Part shown: positions 1 to 7,943 of the stretch, one piece after another
Numbering within the stretch: position 1 is the first letter of the stretch
Layout: every line of letters begins with the position of its first letter
NCBI GenBank assembly: GCA_028819495.1
Contig: JAPPLI010000013.1
Span: forward strand, 1-42,701
Direction of reading: 5' to 3'
DNA from: Gammaproteobacteria bacterium
Lineage (GTDB): Bacteria; Pseudomonadota; Gammaproteobacteria; Eutrophobiales; Eutrophobiaceae
Length of the DNA stretch: 42,701 nt
Notes under the pieces: generated by a model
Database searches by the model: none
What the model was told of the DNA's origin: nothing
What the model saw: the letters and a program-made list of their open reading frames with translations, nothing else
Translations under genes and position numbers: made by a program

Positions 1-136
1 ACGATTCAATGCCCGTGAAGACCGACAACCGACGATGTTGTGACCAGCCTGATGCGTGTTCCCAAAAGCCCGGATTTTCGACATGGCTTTCATTGAAAAC
101 CGATTGAGCAAATCATGGATAGAAATAACGCAAACT

Positions 137-357
137 TCAATCAATGAGTGCGGCTGCGACCGAGGTGTCGGTCTCGGCGGGTATGGCAAGGCGAGTTTCG
201 ACGCGGGCCCGCCGTTCTCGCACTTCCACCTGCCCGGCAGCCAGGGTATCAATGCGCCGGGACAAATCGCCGTGCAAGCTGATTTGCAGGCCGCCCAGCC
301 CAACCAGCAGGCGGCCCCGACACCGAGGATGGCAAAGGTTTCCTGTGTGAGTTTCAT
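137..357 (-). pseudogene. Frameshifted small membrane/coiled-coil protein
   Basis: Reading from an ATG at 357, the first 14 codons give MKLTQETFAILGVG, a short hydrophobic start. The frame then leaves sense. Adding one base near position 315 restores a continuous frame to a TGA at 137-139. It continues as LLVGLGGLQISLHGDL and then a charged heptad-like stretch (SRRIDTLAAGQVEVRERR). This layout of one membrane helix followed by a short coiled coil is common in small proteobacterial proteins of unknown function. I infer a single-base deletion, or a sequencing error. No function can be assigned. Confidence 0.45.
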
Positions 358-393
358 GCCCACAGTATAGCGCGCTCGCCTCTGTTCAGCAAC

Positions 394-426
394 TTAAATG
401 GTTGAAGATGTTAAATGGTTGAAGAT
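394..426. repeat. Imperfect tandem duplication, 16-17 bp unit
   Basis: TTAAATGGTTGAAGATG at 394-410 is followed at once by TTAAATGGTTGAAGAT at 411-426. It lies between the small pseudogene and the PIN toxin gene. There are two copies only, consistent with a local slippage duplication. No function is apparent. Confidence 0.7.
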
Positions 427-489
427 TGACAACATGCGCTGCGCGCTGTTACGAACACGCGTAAGTGAACAAGCGACCCTGGCCGGTAC

Positions 490-906
490 TCAGGGCGAAA
501 GTAACTGCAAGGATGGAAAATATGTCTTGATTCTGGATGAGTCCGCGCTGGCGAGCATCCAACCCATGACCTGGGCATGCGCGCCGATAAAGAAGTCCGG
601 CAAGGGGGTACGCGGAGAGTCTTTGCCGGACTGTTCCCGCCTTCGTTCCCGATACCGCCCGTATGCCACCGCACAGATTTCTGCCGCCGCAGCCGGTACG
701 TCAAGAACCTCAACGCCCCAACTGCGAATGCGGTCTGCTACGGTTTCCGGAAATTCGTCACCCACGCAGATCTCAGCCAGGCAGATGGCGTTGATGGCTG
801 CGCCGTCCCCGGATACTGCATCGGCTATGATCCCTTGCGCCCAGTCCTGGTATCGCGAACCATCCTCTGACGAGTAGATCAGGACATTGGTATCCAGGAA
901 AATCAC
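490..906 (-). CDS. PIN-domain ribonuclease toxin (VapC-like)
   Basis: A protein of 138 residues, the usual length of VapC-type toxins, which are Mg-dependent endoribonucleases. The PIN signature DTNVLIY sits at residues 5-11, as expected for a start at the GTG of 906. An acidic residue follows in LAEICVGDEF, and the C-terminal PLPDFFIGAHA segment carries the third conserved Asp. The GTG overlaps the TGA of the upstream antitoxin by four bases, indicating translational coupling. An ATG at 939 would add 11 residues before the PIN strand and is less likely. The toxin is read second, after its antitoxin, as is typical. The RNA target cannot be predicted. Confidence 0.85.
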   Translation of the reverse strand: MIFLDTNVLIYSSEDGSRYQDWAQGIIADAVSGDGAAINAICLAEICVGDEFPETVADRIRSWGVEVLDVPAAAAEICAVAYGRYRERRREQSGKDSPRTPLPDFFIGAHAQVMGWMLASADSSRIKTYFPSLQLLSP

Positions 907-1136
907 GGTTCGCGGGTGTCCCGGCGCAGTTGTTCCCATGAAAGCGCCAAACGCAGAGGCGACCGGCGCATCGCCTCGATACAGGCTGCGCGACTCTTCC
1001 CGGATGTCGCCCTGGGACGCTGCAGACGGACCAGCACGTATTGCTCATCCTCCTGTCGCCGGACATCGAAGACATCCCCCGGCTCGACTCCGGGAAGAAC
1101 AACGCGTTTCTTTGCATCTGCTCGTGTCACACTCAT
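903..1136 (-). CDS. AbrB/MazE-type antitoxin
   Basis: A protein of 77 residues. The N-terminus (MSVTRADAKKRVVLPG, then GDVFDV and YVLVRL) has the pattern of a swapped-hairpin AbrB/MazE DNA-binding domain: basic residues, then a VxLP turn and short beta strands. The C-terminal half is Arg-rich and probably binds the toxin. The start at 1136 is preferred over an upstream ATG at 1172 because the AbrB domain begins there. It also fits a promoter ending one or two bases before it. The gene overlaps the PIN toxin by four bases. It is likely autoregulated through the palindrome at 1139-1153. Confidence 0.75.
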   Translation of the reverse strand: MSVTRADAKKRVVLPGVEPGDVFDVRRQEDEQYVLVRLQRPRATSGKSRAACIEAMRRSPLRLALSWEQLRRDTREP

Positions 1137-1138
1137 AG

Positions 1139-1172
1139 GTGGGATTATCCCACTTACACAACATATTGTCAA
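1139..1172 (-). promoter_or_regulatory. Toxin-antitoxin promoter with overlapping operator palindrome
   Basis: On the minus strand TTGACA (1172-1167), a 17-nt spacer and GATAAT (1149-1144) form a near-consensus sigma70 promoter. The -10 box lies inside the 7+1+7 palindrome GTGGGAT-N-ATCCCAC (1139-1153), so a dimeric antitoxin bound there would block RNA polymerase. The predicted transcription start is about 1137, one base before the antitoxin ATG, so the mRNA would be leaderless or nearly so. Confidence 0.65.
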
Positions 1173-1251
1173 GCAAAAAGTCCGGGGGTTGTCAGGGGTC
1201 GCAAATGCGTCTCAAAGACGCTCGATGTGACTCATGAAAGAGAAGCGGCGC

Positions 1252-1755
1252 TCAGAGAAAGCCGGACGATTCCCGGCAGGCGGAATGGATGGCGGGACAG
1301 GCGCGTTCCAGCATATCGAGCACGTCCTCAAAACCCTGCGAGCCGCCGTAGTAGGGATCGGGTACCTCCGGGGCCTGTCCGGGTTCGCCCGGGCGCTCCG
1401 GTAGAAACGAGCCCAGCAGCCGGATATGGGCTTGCGGCCCGCCGGCAAGGTCTTCCAGGTACCACAGGTTGTCGCGATCCATGGCCACGATGAGGTCGAA
1501 CTCGTCCAGATCTTCGGGAATTACCTGGCGCGAGATGGATGTCAGCGCATAACCGCGCCGGGACGCGGCCGCGCGCATGCGCGGATCCGCGGGCTTGCCG
1601 CTGTGATAATCAATGGTGCCGGCGGAATCGATGTAAATATCCCCCGCAGCACCCTGCCGTTCGACATAATGCCGGAACACGCCTTCCGCTGCAGGGGAGC
1701 GGCAGATATTGCCCATGCAGACGAACAGGACGGATGATTTGGTTTGCTGTGCCAT
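1252..1755 (-). CDS. Low-molecular-weight protein tyrosine phosphatase
   Basis: A protein of 167 residues, normal for the family. The N-terminal P-loop CMGNICRS fits C-x5-R-S, holding the nucleophilic Cys and the phosphate-binding Arg. The general-acid Asp is in the DPYYGG motif near the C-terminus. These cytosolic enzymes hydrolyse phosphotyrosine. Bacterial members often act on exopolysaccharide kinases, but no such genes are nearby. The start at 1755 (MAQQTKSSVLFV) is used because the P-loop normally begins about ten residues from the N-terminus. It lies 11 bases after metF and is probably the last gene of the ahcY operon. Confidence 0.9.
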   Translation of the reverse strand: MAQQTKSSVLFVCMGNICRSPAAEGVFRHYVERQGAAGDIYIDSAGTIDYHSGKPADPRMRAAASRRGYALTSISRQVIPEDLDEFDLIVAMDRDNLWYLEDLAGGPQAHIRLLGSFLPERPGEPGQAPEVPDPYYGGSQGFEDVLDMLERACPAIHSACRESSGFL

Positions 1756-1766
1756 GCAGACCGTAA

Positions 1767-2618
1767 TTATGCCAGATCGAGCGCGGCCCAGATCGCTTCT
1801 GATGCATCGGCCTTGTTCATGGTATAGACATGCAGGCCGGGCGCGCCGGCATCCAGCAGTCGGGCGCACAGCCCGGTGGTGACGTCGATGCCGAAACTGC
1901 GGATGGAGGCGAGGTCATCGTCGAAGTCTATAAGGCGTTTTAAAATCCAGCGAGGAATTTCAGCGCCGCACATGTTCGAGAAGCGGACAAGCTGGTCGCG
2001 GTTGGTGATCGGCATGATGCCAGGGACGATGGGGATTTCGATCCCCAGCGCCGAGGAACTGTCCAGGAAACGGAAATAGGCGTCGGTATTGTAAAAATAC
2101 TGGGTTATGGCGCTGTCTGCTCCGGCATCCACTTTTCGTTTGAAATTTTCCAGGTCTTTTTCGGCGCTCCGGGCCTGGGGGTGAAATTCCGGATAACATC
2201 CCACGTCGATATGGAAGTGGCGGCCAGTCTCAGTGCGTATGAACTCAACCAGTTCGCTGGCGAAGCGCAGCGCCCCCGTGCCGGCGAGACCGGAAGGCAG
2301 ATCGCCGCGCAGGGCCACCAAGTGATTAAAACCGTGATTTTTATAGTTTTGCAGTATTTCCCTGAGGTCCTCCCTTGAAGACCCGATACAGGAGATATGG
2401 GGCGCGGCTTCTATCCCGGTCTCCTCGTTGATAAACCGCGCCGTCTCGAAGGTCTTGTCACGGGTACTGCCGCCGGCGCCGAACGTCACCGAAAAATAAT
2501 CCGGCCGCAACCGTTCCAGCCGGGCCACGGTGGCGCGCAGGTTCTGCTCCGCAGCGGGCGTCCTGGGAGGGAAAAACTCGAAGCTGAGTTTGAGGGGGTT
2601 CCTGCTTAACCGATTCAA
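1767..2618 (-). CDS. metF: 5,10-methylenetetrahydrofolate reductase
   Basis: A TIM-barrel flavoprotein of 283 residues that reduces 5,10-methylene-THF to 5-methyl-THF, the methyl donor for methionine synthase. Diagnostic motifs are SFEFFPPRT at the N-terminus, FSVTFGAGGSTR, ALRGDLP, DVGCYPEFHP and ITQYFYNTDAYF. The only sensible start is TTG at 2618, six bases after the ahcY stop. No ATG lies before the conserved first strand. It is co-transcribed with ahcY in the methyl cycle and therefore probably falls under the same SAH riboswitch. Confidence 0.95.
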   Translation of the reverse strand: MNRLSRNPLKLSFEFFPPRTPAAEQNLRATVARLERLRPDYFSVTFGAGGSTRDKTFETARFINEETGIEAAPHISCIGSSREDLREILQNYKNHGFNHLVALRGDLPSGLAGTGALRFASELVEFIRTETGRHFHIDVGCYPEFHPQARSAEKDLENFKRKVDAGADSAITQYFYNTDAYFRFLDSSSALGIEIPIVPGIMPITNRDQLVRFSNMCGAEIPRWILKRLIDFDDDLASIRSFGIDVTTGLCARLLDAGAPGLHVYTMNKADASEAIWAALDLA

Positions 2619-2624
2619 TGTGGA

Positions 2625-4040
2625 TCAGTAACGGTAGTGCTCCGGCTTGTAGGGTCCCTGGGCCGGGACGCCCAGGTAGTCTGCCTGCTGCCCGGTGAGG
2701 TCGGTCAGTTGCGCGCCGATGCGTTCGAGATGCAGCCTGGCCACTTTTTCATCCAGGTGCTTGGGCAGCACGTAAACGTCCGCCTGGTAGTTGTCCCGGT
2801 GGCAATATAATTCAATCTGCGCCAGTACCTGGTTGGTAAACGAGTTGGACATGACGAAACTGGGATGGCCGGTGGCGCAACCCAGGTTTACCAGGCGCCC
2901 TTTCGCCAGCAGGATGATGCGCTTGCCGTCCGGGAAGATCACATGGTCCACCTGGGGTTTGATTTCCTCCCACTGGTAATCCTGCAACGCGGCTACGTCG
3001 ATCTCGTTGTCGAAATGGCCGATATTGCAGACGATGGCCTGGTCTTTCATGGCCATCATGTGATTATGGGTAATCACGTGGTAATTGCCGGTGGCGGTGA
3101 CGAAGATATCCGCTTCACCGCAAACGTCATCCATCTTCACCACCCGGTAACCCTCCATGGCCGCCTGCAGGGCGCAGATCGGGTCCACTTCCGTAACGCA
3201 GACCGTGGCGCCGAGACCGCGCAGGGACTGCGCGCAGCCCTTGCCCACGTCACCGTAACCGAGGACCACTGCGATCTTGCCGGCGATCATGACGTCGGTG
3301 GCGCGCTTGATGCCGTCGACCAGGGATTCCCGGCAGCCGTACAGGTTGTCGAACTTGGACTTGGTGACGGAATCATTGACGTTGATGGCGGCGAACGGCA
3401 GGGCGCCGTTCTGTTTCATCTGGTAAAGGCGGTTCACGCCCGTCGTGGTCTCTTCCGTCACGCCGATAATGCTGTCCCGGATCCGGGTATACCAGCCTGG
3501 TTTCGATGTGAGCCGCTTCTTGATGGCGGCAAACAGGTATTCCTCTTCTTCACTGGACGGATTATCCACCGCCGACGGGTCCTGTTCGGCCCTGGCGCCC
3601 AGGGTCACCAGCAGGGTCGCATCGCCGCCGTCGTCCAGGATCATATTGGGCGTGCCGCCGTCGGACCATTCCATGATTTTATGGGTGTATTCCCAGTACT
3701 CCTCCAGGGTTTCCCCCTTGTGCGCGAACACAGGAATGCCTTGGTCGGCAATGGCCGCGGCGGCGTGGTCCTGGGTGGAAAAGATATTGCAGGATGCCCA
3801 GCGGACGTCCGCGCCCAGGGCGACCAGTGTCTCGATCAATACCGCCGTCTGTATGGTCATGTGCAGGGAACCGGCGATACGCGCCCCCTTCAGGGGTTGC
3901 TCTTCAGCAAATTCATTGCGCACCGAAACCAGGCCCGGCATTTCGGTTTCGGCAATACGGATCTCCTTGTGCCCCCACTCGGCCAGGGCAAGGTCGGCTA
4001 CGTGATAGTCGGATACTATGGACTGGACTGCAACGCTCAT
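2625..4040 (-). CDS. ahcY: Adenosylhomocysteinase (SAH hydrolase)
   Basis: A protein of 471 residues, full length for the bacterial enzyme. It uses NAD+ to split S-adenosylhomocysteine into adenosine and homocysteine, relieving product inhibition of methyltransferases. Motifs include [14 protein letters not shown], the NAD Rossmann loop [10 protein letters not shown], the NATG-like segment [10 protein letters not shown], and the C-terminal PYKPEHYRY that closes the NAD site of the neighbouring subunit. A TTGAGGA sequence lies eight or so bases before the ATG. An SAH riboswitch is in the leader. It is first in the operon ahcY-metF-phosphatase. Confidence 0.97.
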   Translation of the reverse strand: MSVAVQSIVSDYHVADLALAEWGHKEIRIAETEMPGLVSVRNEFAEEQPLKGARIAGSLHMTIQTAVLIETLVALGADVRWASCNIFSTQDHAAAAIADQGIPVFAHKGETLEEYWEYTHKIMEWSDGGTPNMILDDGGDATLLVTLGARAEQDPSAVDNPSSEEEEYLFAAIKKRLTSKPGWYTRIRDSIIGVTEETTTGVNRLYQMKQNGALPFAAINVNDSVTKSKFDNLYGCRESLVDGIKRATDVMIAGKIAVVLGYGDVGKGCAQSLRGLGATVCVTEVDPICALQAAMEGYRVVKMDDVCGEADIFVTATGNYHVITHNHMMAMKDQAIVCNIGHFDNEIDVAALQDYQWEEIKPQVDHVIFPDGKRIILLAKGRLVNLGCATGHPSFVMSNSFTNQVLAQIELYCHRDNYQADVYVLPKHLDEKVARLHLERIGAQLTDLTGQQADYLGVPAQGPYKPEHYRY

Positions 4041-4060
4041 CTTTTATTCCTCAAAGTCAA

Positions 4061-4127
4061 GCGAGCGCCGTTGTATATCATGGGCGGCCTGAGCCTGGTG
4101 GGACTACCCCATCGCAACGCTCCTCAG
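4061..4127 (-). promoter_or_regulatory. SAH riboswitch upstream of ahcY
   Basis: Read on the minus strand, the leader contains CTGAGGAGCGTTGCGA, then CCAGGCTCAG, then AACGGCGCTCGC. These are the conserved blocks of the S-adenosylhomocysteine riboswitch. P1 pairs CTGAG (4127-4123) with CTCAG (4093-4089). GAGCG in the first block can pair with CGCTC in the last to form the pseudoknot. The element ends about 20 bases before the ahcY start. Known members turn ahcY on when SAH accumulates, so ahcY-metF should respond to SAH. Confidence 0.9.
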
Positions 4128-4162
4128 ACCTCTAACAGGTATCGAATTATAGCACTATATTT

Positions 4163-4228
4163 GGGGTCAGAGTAAAATCATCCCGATCCCGCCACCGGCC
4201 ACGATGGTAACGATTTTACTCTGACCCC
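4163..4228. repeat. 66-bp REP-like palindromic element, copy 1
   Basis: Perfect 17-bp inverted arms GGGGTCAGAGTAAAATC (4163-4179) and its complement (4212-4228) flank a 32-nt interior. The reverse complement of the whole element closely matches the element at 36092-36157, including the interior (TTACCATCGTGGC and GGATCGGG), so this is a dispersed family and not a local hairpin. GGGGTCAGAGT palindromes resemble REP sequences mobilised by Y1-type (RAYT) transposases. No transposase gene is in this window. It lies in the gap between the ahcY leader and the catabolic module. Confidence 0.85.
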
Positions 4229-4254
4229 AGACATTCAGACATCCTGGTTGGATA

Positions 4255-5088
4255 TCAGCAGTTTTGTAAAAAAGACAGGGATGCGGCTGTGAACTCCGCC
4301 GGTTTTTCGATCATCGCCCAGTGGCCGCATGCCGGGATGATGTAACCCCGGGAGTGTTCAATCAGTTCCAGCAACCTGTAGGCGCTGCTCAACGGCACTA
4401 CCTTGTCCAGTTTGCCGTTCACCACCAGCGTCTTATGGCTGATACGGGCCATATAGTCACCCTCATAGTAGAGACCGCCCTGCTCCCGTATCCAGCCCAT
4501 CACCGCGTTGTAGGCTTGTTTCGTATCATCCCGTATCGACAGGCCGTGGCGATAATTCACGAGTTCGTCATCAAATTTGAAATCGGGATTGGTCAGGCCG
4601 CGCACGATCCTGACCATCCCCGCCGTGGTGTAGTCATAATTCATTATCGCCTTCAACTCGTCCGTAATCGGCGCACGCACGCCGGCGCTGCCCATCAACA
4701 CCAGCTTGTTCACCAGGTCGGGGCGTTCCACCGCCACCCCCATCGAGGTACAACCTCCCATGGAATTACCGATCAGGTTCACCGGCGCCAACCCCAATGT
4801 TTCGATTACACCTATGATGTGTTCATTGCGCGCCTGCTGGGTATAGGAATAATCCGACGGGTCCGGTTTATCGGTGAAGCCAAAACCGATGATATCGACG
4901 GCATAGACGTGAAAATGTTCCGCAAAACCGGCCAGGCAACCGCGCCAGTTGCCGAAACTGTCGGCGCCGGCGCCACCGCCGTGCAGCAGTATCAACGCCT
5001 CACCGGCGCCGGCCTCGTAATAATGTGTATTGATACCGTTAACATCGACGTATCTGCTTTCCGCTCCGGGTATGTCTCGTGCTTGCAT
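4255..5088 (-). CDS. Alpha/beta-fold hydrolase (meta-cleavage-product type)
   Basis: A protein of 277 residues with a complete alpha/beta hydrolase triad: Ser109 in GNSMGG, Asp228 in NGKLDKVVP and His256 in CGHWAMIEKP. The oxyanion region is LLHGGGAGADSFGNW at about 34-48. The lid and strand pattern (GFGFTDKP, then GNSMGG) resembles C-C bond hydrolases that process ring-cleavage products of aromatics. The gene starts three bases after the Rieske oxygenase gene, so the two are almost certainly co-translated and may act on one pathway. An ester or C-C substrate cannot be told apart from sequence. Confidence 0.85.
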   Translation of the reverse strand: MQARDIPGAESRYVDVNGINTHYYEAGAGEALILLHGGGAGADSFGNWRGCLAGFAEHFHVYAVDIIGFGFTDKPDPSDYSYTQQARNEHIIGVIETLGLAPVNLIGNSMGGCTSMGVAVERPDLVNKLVLMGSAGVRAPITDELKAIMNYDYTTAGMVRIVRGLTNPDFKFDDELVNYRHGLSIRDDTKQAYNAVMGWIREQGGLYYEGDYMARISHKTLVVNGKLDKVVPLSSAYRLLELIEHSRGYIIPACGHWAMIEKPAEFTAASLSFLQNC

Positions 5089-5091
5089 CAG

Positions 5092-6267
5092 CTAACCTGC
5101 TCTGTGTTTCGGAGGTGATTGTATGCCGCGGGCATGGTTGACTACCAGTTTGCGCCATTCCACGACGAATTGATCCAGGGAGAACAGGTTTTCTTCCTGC
5201 CAGCCCTGTTCATCTTCATAAAACGGTTCCATCGCTTCCCTGGCAAAGATGTCATCGTCGTTGAACCCGGATTTCAACGCCAGTTCCTCCCAGCAGTTAT
5301 CGTACTGCACCTTGAAGTCCTGTCTTTCCTCTGCGGTCTTGCAGGTCCTGGCCAGCACCTGCCAGTAGACATGGTGTTTATCATCCGTCGGGACATACCA
5401 TTCATACTGGGCCAGTCCGTAGTCCGGCCAGTTCTCCACGTATAATACTCCGGGCAGGTACATGGTGACATTCAGGCCCTCCCGAACCTCAGTGCCGTAG
5501 GTTTTCACGCCCAGGCGCTTGTTTTCCATGACATGTTCCAGAGTGGTGTAATCCAGCCCTATACCTTTTGGCCAGTCCTCGTCCTTTACAAGGATAGAGT
5601 CCTTGTCTTTCAATTTGACCGACAGCGGAAACCCCAGGTTTTGCGACAGCAGCAAGGCAGACAAGCGGTGGATCATGACATGCCCCGGGTCGGCGCCACT
5701 TTCCGTCGCCAGCCGCCAGTTACCTACGCAATGGCGCCTGATGCCCAGCAGCACCGTGTCTTCGTCAAGGAGATACGCGGTCCTGTGCTCATTATCATCC
5801 GCCACCCGGGGCGGCAAATCGCATTGCAACGGCTGTCTCGGGTAATCCTCATCACCGATAAACACAAAAATCACACCGTTGACTTCCTTCACCGGGTAGG
5901 TGCGCAGGGACACTTTCCCGATTAGCGGGTCTTCCTGGGAAGCGATGATATCGCACAGGTCGCCGCTTTCGAGGTCGTAGGTAAACCCATGATACCAGCA
6001 CGATATCGTGTCCTTGGTCAGACAGGTGGGGCGGGCGGAAATCAGCACGCCCCGGTGCAGGCATACATCCTGCAACGCGTATATCCTGCCATTGGCGCGG
6101 CGCAGGGCAATGTGTTCTCCTGCGATCTGCACACCTGCAACGTCATCTTCCTTGATTTCATGACTGAACGCGGCCGGATACCAGTGATTTTTGATACCCC
6201 ACCTGGCATCGATGTAAGGTTGCAGAAATTTTAACGGCTTCCGGGAGTTTGACTTGGATATCGCCAT
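5092..6267 (-). CDS. Rieske non-heme iron oxygenase, catalytic subunit
   Basis: A protein of 391 residues. The Rieske [2Fe-2S] ligands are C69-L-H71 and C90-W-Y-H93. The mononuclear iron site is Asp193-x2-His196-x3-His200 (GADPGHVMIH), which resembles carbazole-dioxygenase-like (CarAa) oxygenases more than alpha/beta hetero-hexamers. No beta subunit, ferredoxin or reductase gene is adjacent, so electrons must come from elsewhere in the genome. It lies one base after the sulfatase stop and three bases before the hydrolase, in one operon. I infer an aromatic or polycyclic substrate hydroxylated after desulfation. The exact substrate is unknown. Confidence 0.88.
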   Translation of the reverse strand: MAISKSNSRKPLKFLQPYIDARWGIKNHWYPAAFSHEIKEDDVAGVQIAGEHIALRRANGRIYALQDVCLHRGVLISARPTCLTKDTISCWYHGFTYDLESGDLCDIIASQEDPLIGKVSLRTYPVKEVNGVIFVFIGDEDYPRQPLQCDLPPRVADDNEHRTAYLLDEDTVLLGIRRHCVGNWRLATESGADPGHVMIHRLSALLLSQNLGFPLSVKLKDKDSILVKDEDWPKGIGLDYTTLEHVMENKRLGVKTYGTEVREGLNVTMYLPGVLYVENWPDYGLAQYEWYVPTDDKHHVYWQVLARTCKTAEERQDFKVQYDNCWEELALKSGFNDDDIFAREAMEPFYEDEQGWQEENLFSLDQFVVEWRKLVVNHARGIQSPPKHRAG

Positions 6268-6268
6268 A

Positions 6269-7849
6269 TTAAAACAATCCCGATTTTATATCCCTGTGCG
6301 GGTATTTCCGTATAAGGCCCATGTGCGAACCGACCATGCGTTGAAACGGCACGACGGCCCACAGGTGGTTGTACATGGCGCCGAATTTCTCCGCCGGGTC
6401 GCGGGCGATGTTGTACAGTTCGTAGTTGGGCAGGCCGCCTCTGGAACCGGGGATGACATGCAGTTTATGGTCTTCCATACGCACGGCCTTGAGGTCCTTG
6501 CCGCTGTAATAAAACATGTAATTCCTGCGCCCGCTGCCTTCGCCGTTGAGGAGCAGGGGCAATTGATCGATACCGTCGATAATCCGGTCCTCCGGGATAT
6601 GCTCTTCGGCGCCGGCGATCCTGGCCGCGGTAACGAACAGATCGGTCACCGAGATCATGTCCAGCGGTTGTTGCCCGGGTTCTATCATGCCGGGCCACAC
6701 GGCAAATCCCGGTGTGCGCACGCCGCCTTCATAGACCTCCCCCTTGGCGCCGCGTAGCCATGAATAGCCGGCGTTGGGCCAGAAACTATACATAGGCCCG
6801 TTGTCACTTACCCACATGATCAGCGTATTCTCCTCGATGCCGGCCTCTTTCACCGTATCCAGCAGCTGGCGGATATAGTCATCGTGCTGGGCCAGTTCCG
6901 CTGCCTGGTTGTTGCGGGAATCCTGCCCTTCACGGAACCGGTATTCCCGCGGGGATGAGGCCATCTGCTGGGCATACGTCGCCCAGTACAGGAAGAAAGG
7001 GTTGTCCGATTCGGCCTTTTCCCTGATAAATTCCTTGATCTTGACGATGGACTGCTCCTCCATTTCCACCATGGATTCGGCGGACATGGGGGCCACCTCC
7101 CGGCGGCCCTTGCCCTTGATGCCTTCCAGCGCGCCCAGGATCTCGATGCCGTACTTGTTGCGGTAATCCTCGAAGGTGCCGGGGAAGTCATAGAAATGGC
7201 CGACGCCGTCCACGGTCTGCGCCTGGTAGAACGCGTCCTGGTTGACCCAGGAATAGATGGCGCCGTTGTAGAGGCCGTAATACGCATAATCGAAACCCTG
7301 GTTCTCCGGCGCGTGCGGCTCCAGGTCGCCCACGTGCCATTTGCCGAACATGGCTGTGTGGTAACCGGCCGCGGACAGCATCTCGGCGACGGTCACCTCT
7401 TCCGGCGCCAGTCCCTGCGTCTGTCCCGGCCAGAGCACAATGTCAACCCCGGTGCGCACGGGGTGGCGTCCGGTCAGCAGCGCCAGCCGCGTGGGGGTGC
7501 AGGACGGTTCGGAATAATGAGACAGGAACTGCATGCCCTGTTGCGCCAGGCCGTCCAGGTTGGGGGTGGGCGTGCCGCGCAGCTTGCCGCCCAGGTAGGA
7601 GCCCAGTTCGCCCCATCCCACGTCATCGCCGAGCACATAGATGATGTTGGGTTTTTTGCCGAAGCGCTTTTCGAGTTCGGCCAGCTTTTTGTCAATTGCC
7701 TGGTCTTCCTTCTTCCATGCTTCGGCATTTTCCTGCATGGCCTTTCCGAACGGGGCGTCGGGTTGGTAGGCATTCCCCTGGTGCGGGACCAGAAGTATAA
7801 GAAAAAATACCGACAGCCCTGCGATGTTTTGTTTAAAGACGTTATACAT
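6269..7849 (-). CDS. Secreted type I sulfatase (arylsulfatase-like)
   Basis: A protein of 526 residues with an N-terminal hydrophobic signal segment (about residues 9-22, cleavage near GNA-Y), so probably periplasmic. The sulfatase signature is PSCTPTRLALLTG, with Cys117 in CTPTR as the residue converted to formylglycine by a separate maturase. Metal ligands include the Asp pair in LGDDVGWG (74-76), and a second conserved block is VSDNGP. It hydrolyses sulfate esters. An AGGGGG ribosome site precedes the ATG. It is first in the operon sulfatase-Rieske-hydrolase, and the divergent EthD-like gene shares its upstream region. No formylglycine-generating enzyme is seen here. Confidence 0.92.
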   Translation of the reverse strand: MYNVFKQNIAGLSVFFLILLVPHQGNAYQPDAPFGKAMQENAEAWKKEDQAIDKKLAELEKRFGKKPNIIYVLGDDVGWGELGSYLGGKLRGTPTPNLDGLAQQGMQFLSHYSEPSCTPTRLALLTGRHPVRTGVDIVLWPGQTQGLAPEEVTVAEMLSAAGYHTAMFGKWHVGDLEPHAPENQGFDYAYYGLYNGAIYSWVNQDAFYQAQTVDGVGHFYDFPGTFEDYRNKYGIEILGALEGIKGKGRREVAPMSAESMVEMEEQSIVKIKEFIREKAESDNPFFLYWATYAQQMASSPREYRFREGQDSRNNQAAELAQHDDYIRQLLDTVKEAGIEENTLIMWVSDNGPMYSFWPNAGYSWLRGAKGEVYEGGVRTPGFAVWPGMIEPGQQPLDMISVTDLFVTAARIAGAEEHIPEDRIIDGIDQLPLLLNGEGSGRRNYMFYYSGKDLKAVRMEDHKLHVIPGSRGGLPNYELYNIARDPAEKFGAMYNHLWAVVPFQRMVGSHMGLIRKYPHRDIKSGLF

Positions 7850-7943
7850 GAGTTCCCCCTGGAAAAATCAGGTAGTGTCGATGATAATACTTCCTGGTTT
7901 CAATTTAAATCACGCAGGGAGTAAAAAAGGGGAGAATCCACAT

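Noticed and set aside
490-939. ATG at 939 as start of the PIN toxin
   Set aside because: It would add 11 residues before the first PIN strand and overlap the antitoxin gene by 37 bases. The GTG at 906 gives a four-base overlap and a normal N-terminus.
1207-1221. GCGTCT-CAA-AGACGC hairpin after the phosphatase gene
   Set aside because: Six-base stem with no T-tract on the minus strand, so it is too weak to call as a terminator.
2865-4175. Long open frame opposite ahcY
   Set aside because: It is the antisense of a well-conserved gene, with low-complexity His/Gly/Val-rich composition and no recognisable domain.
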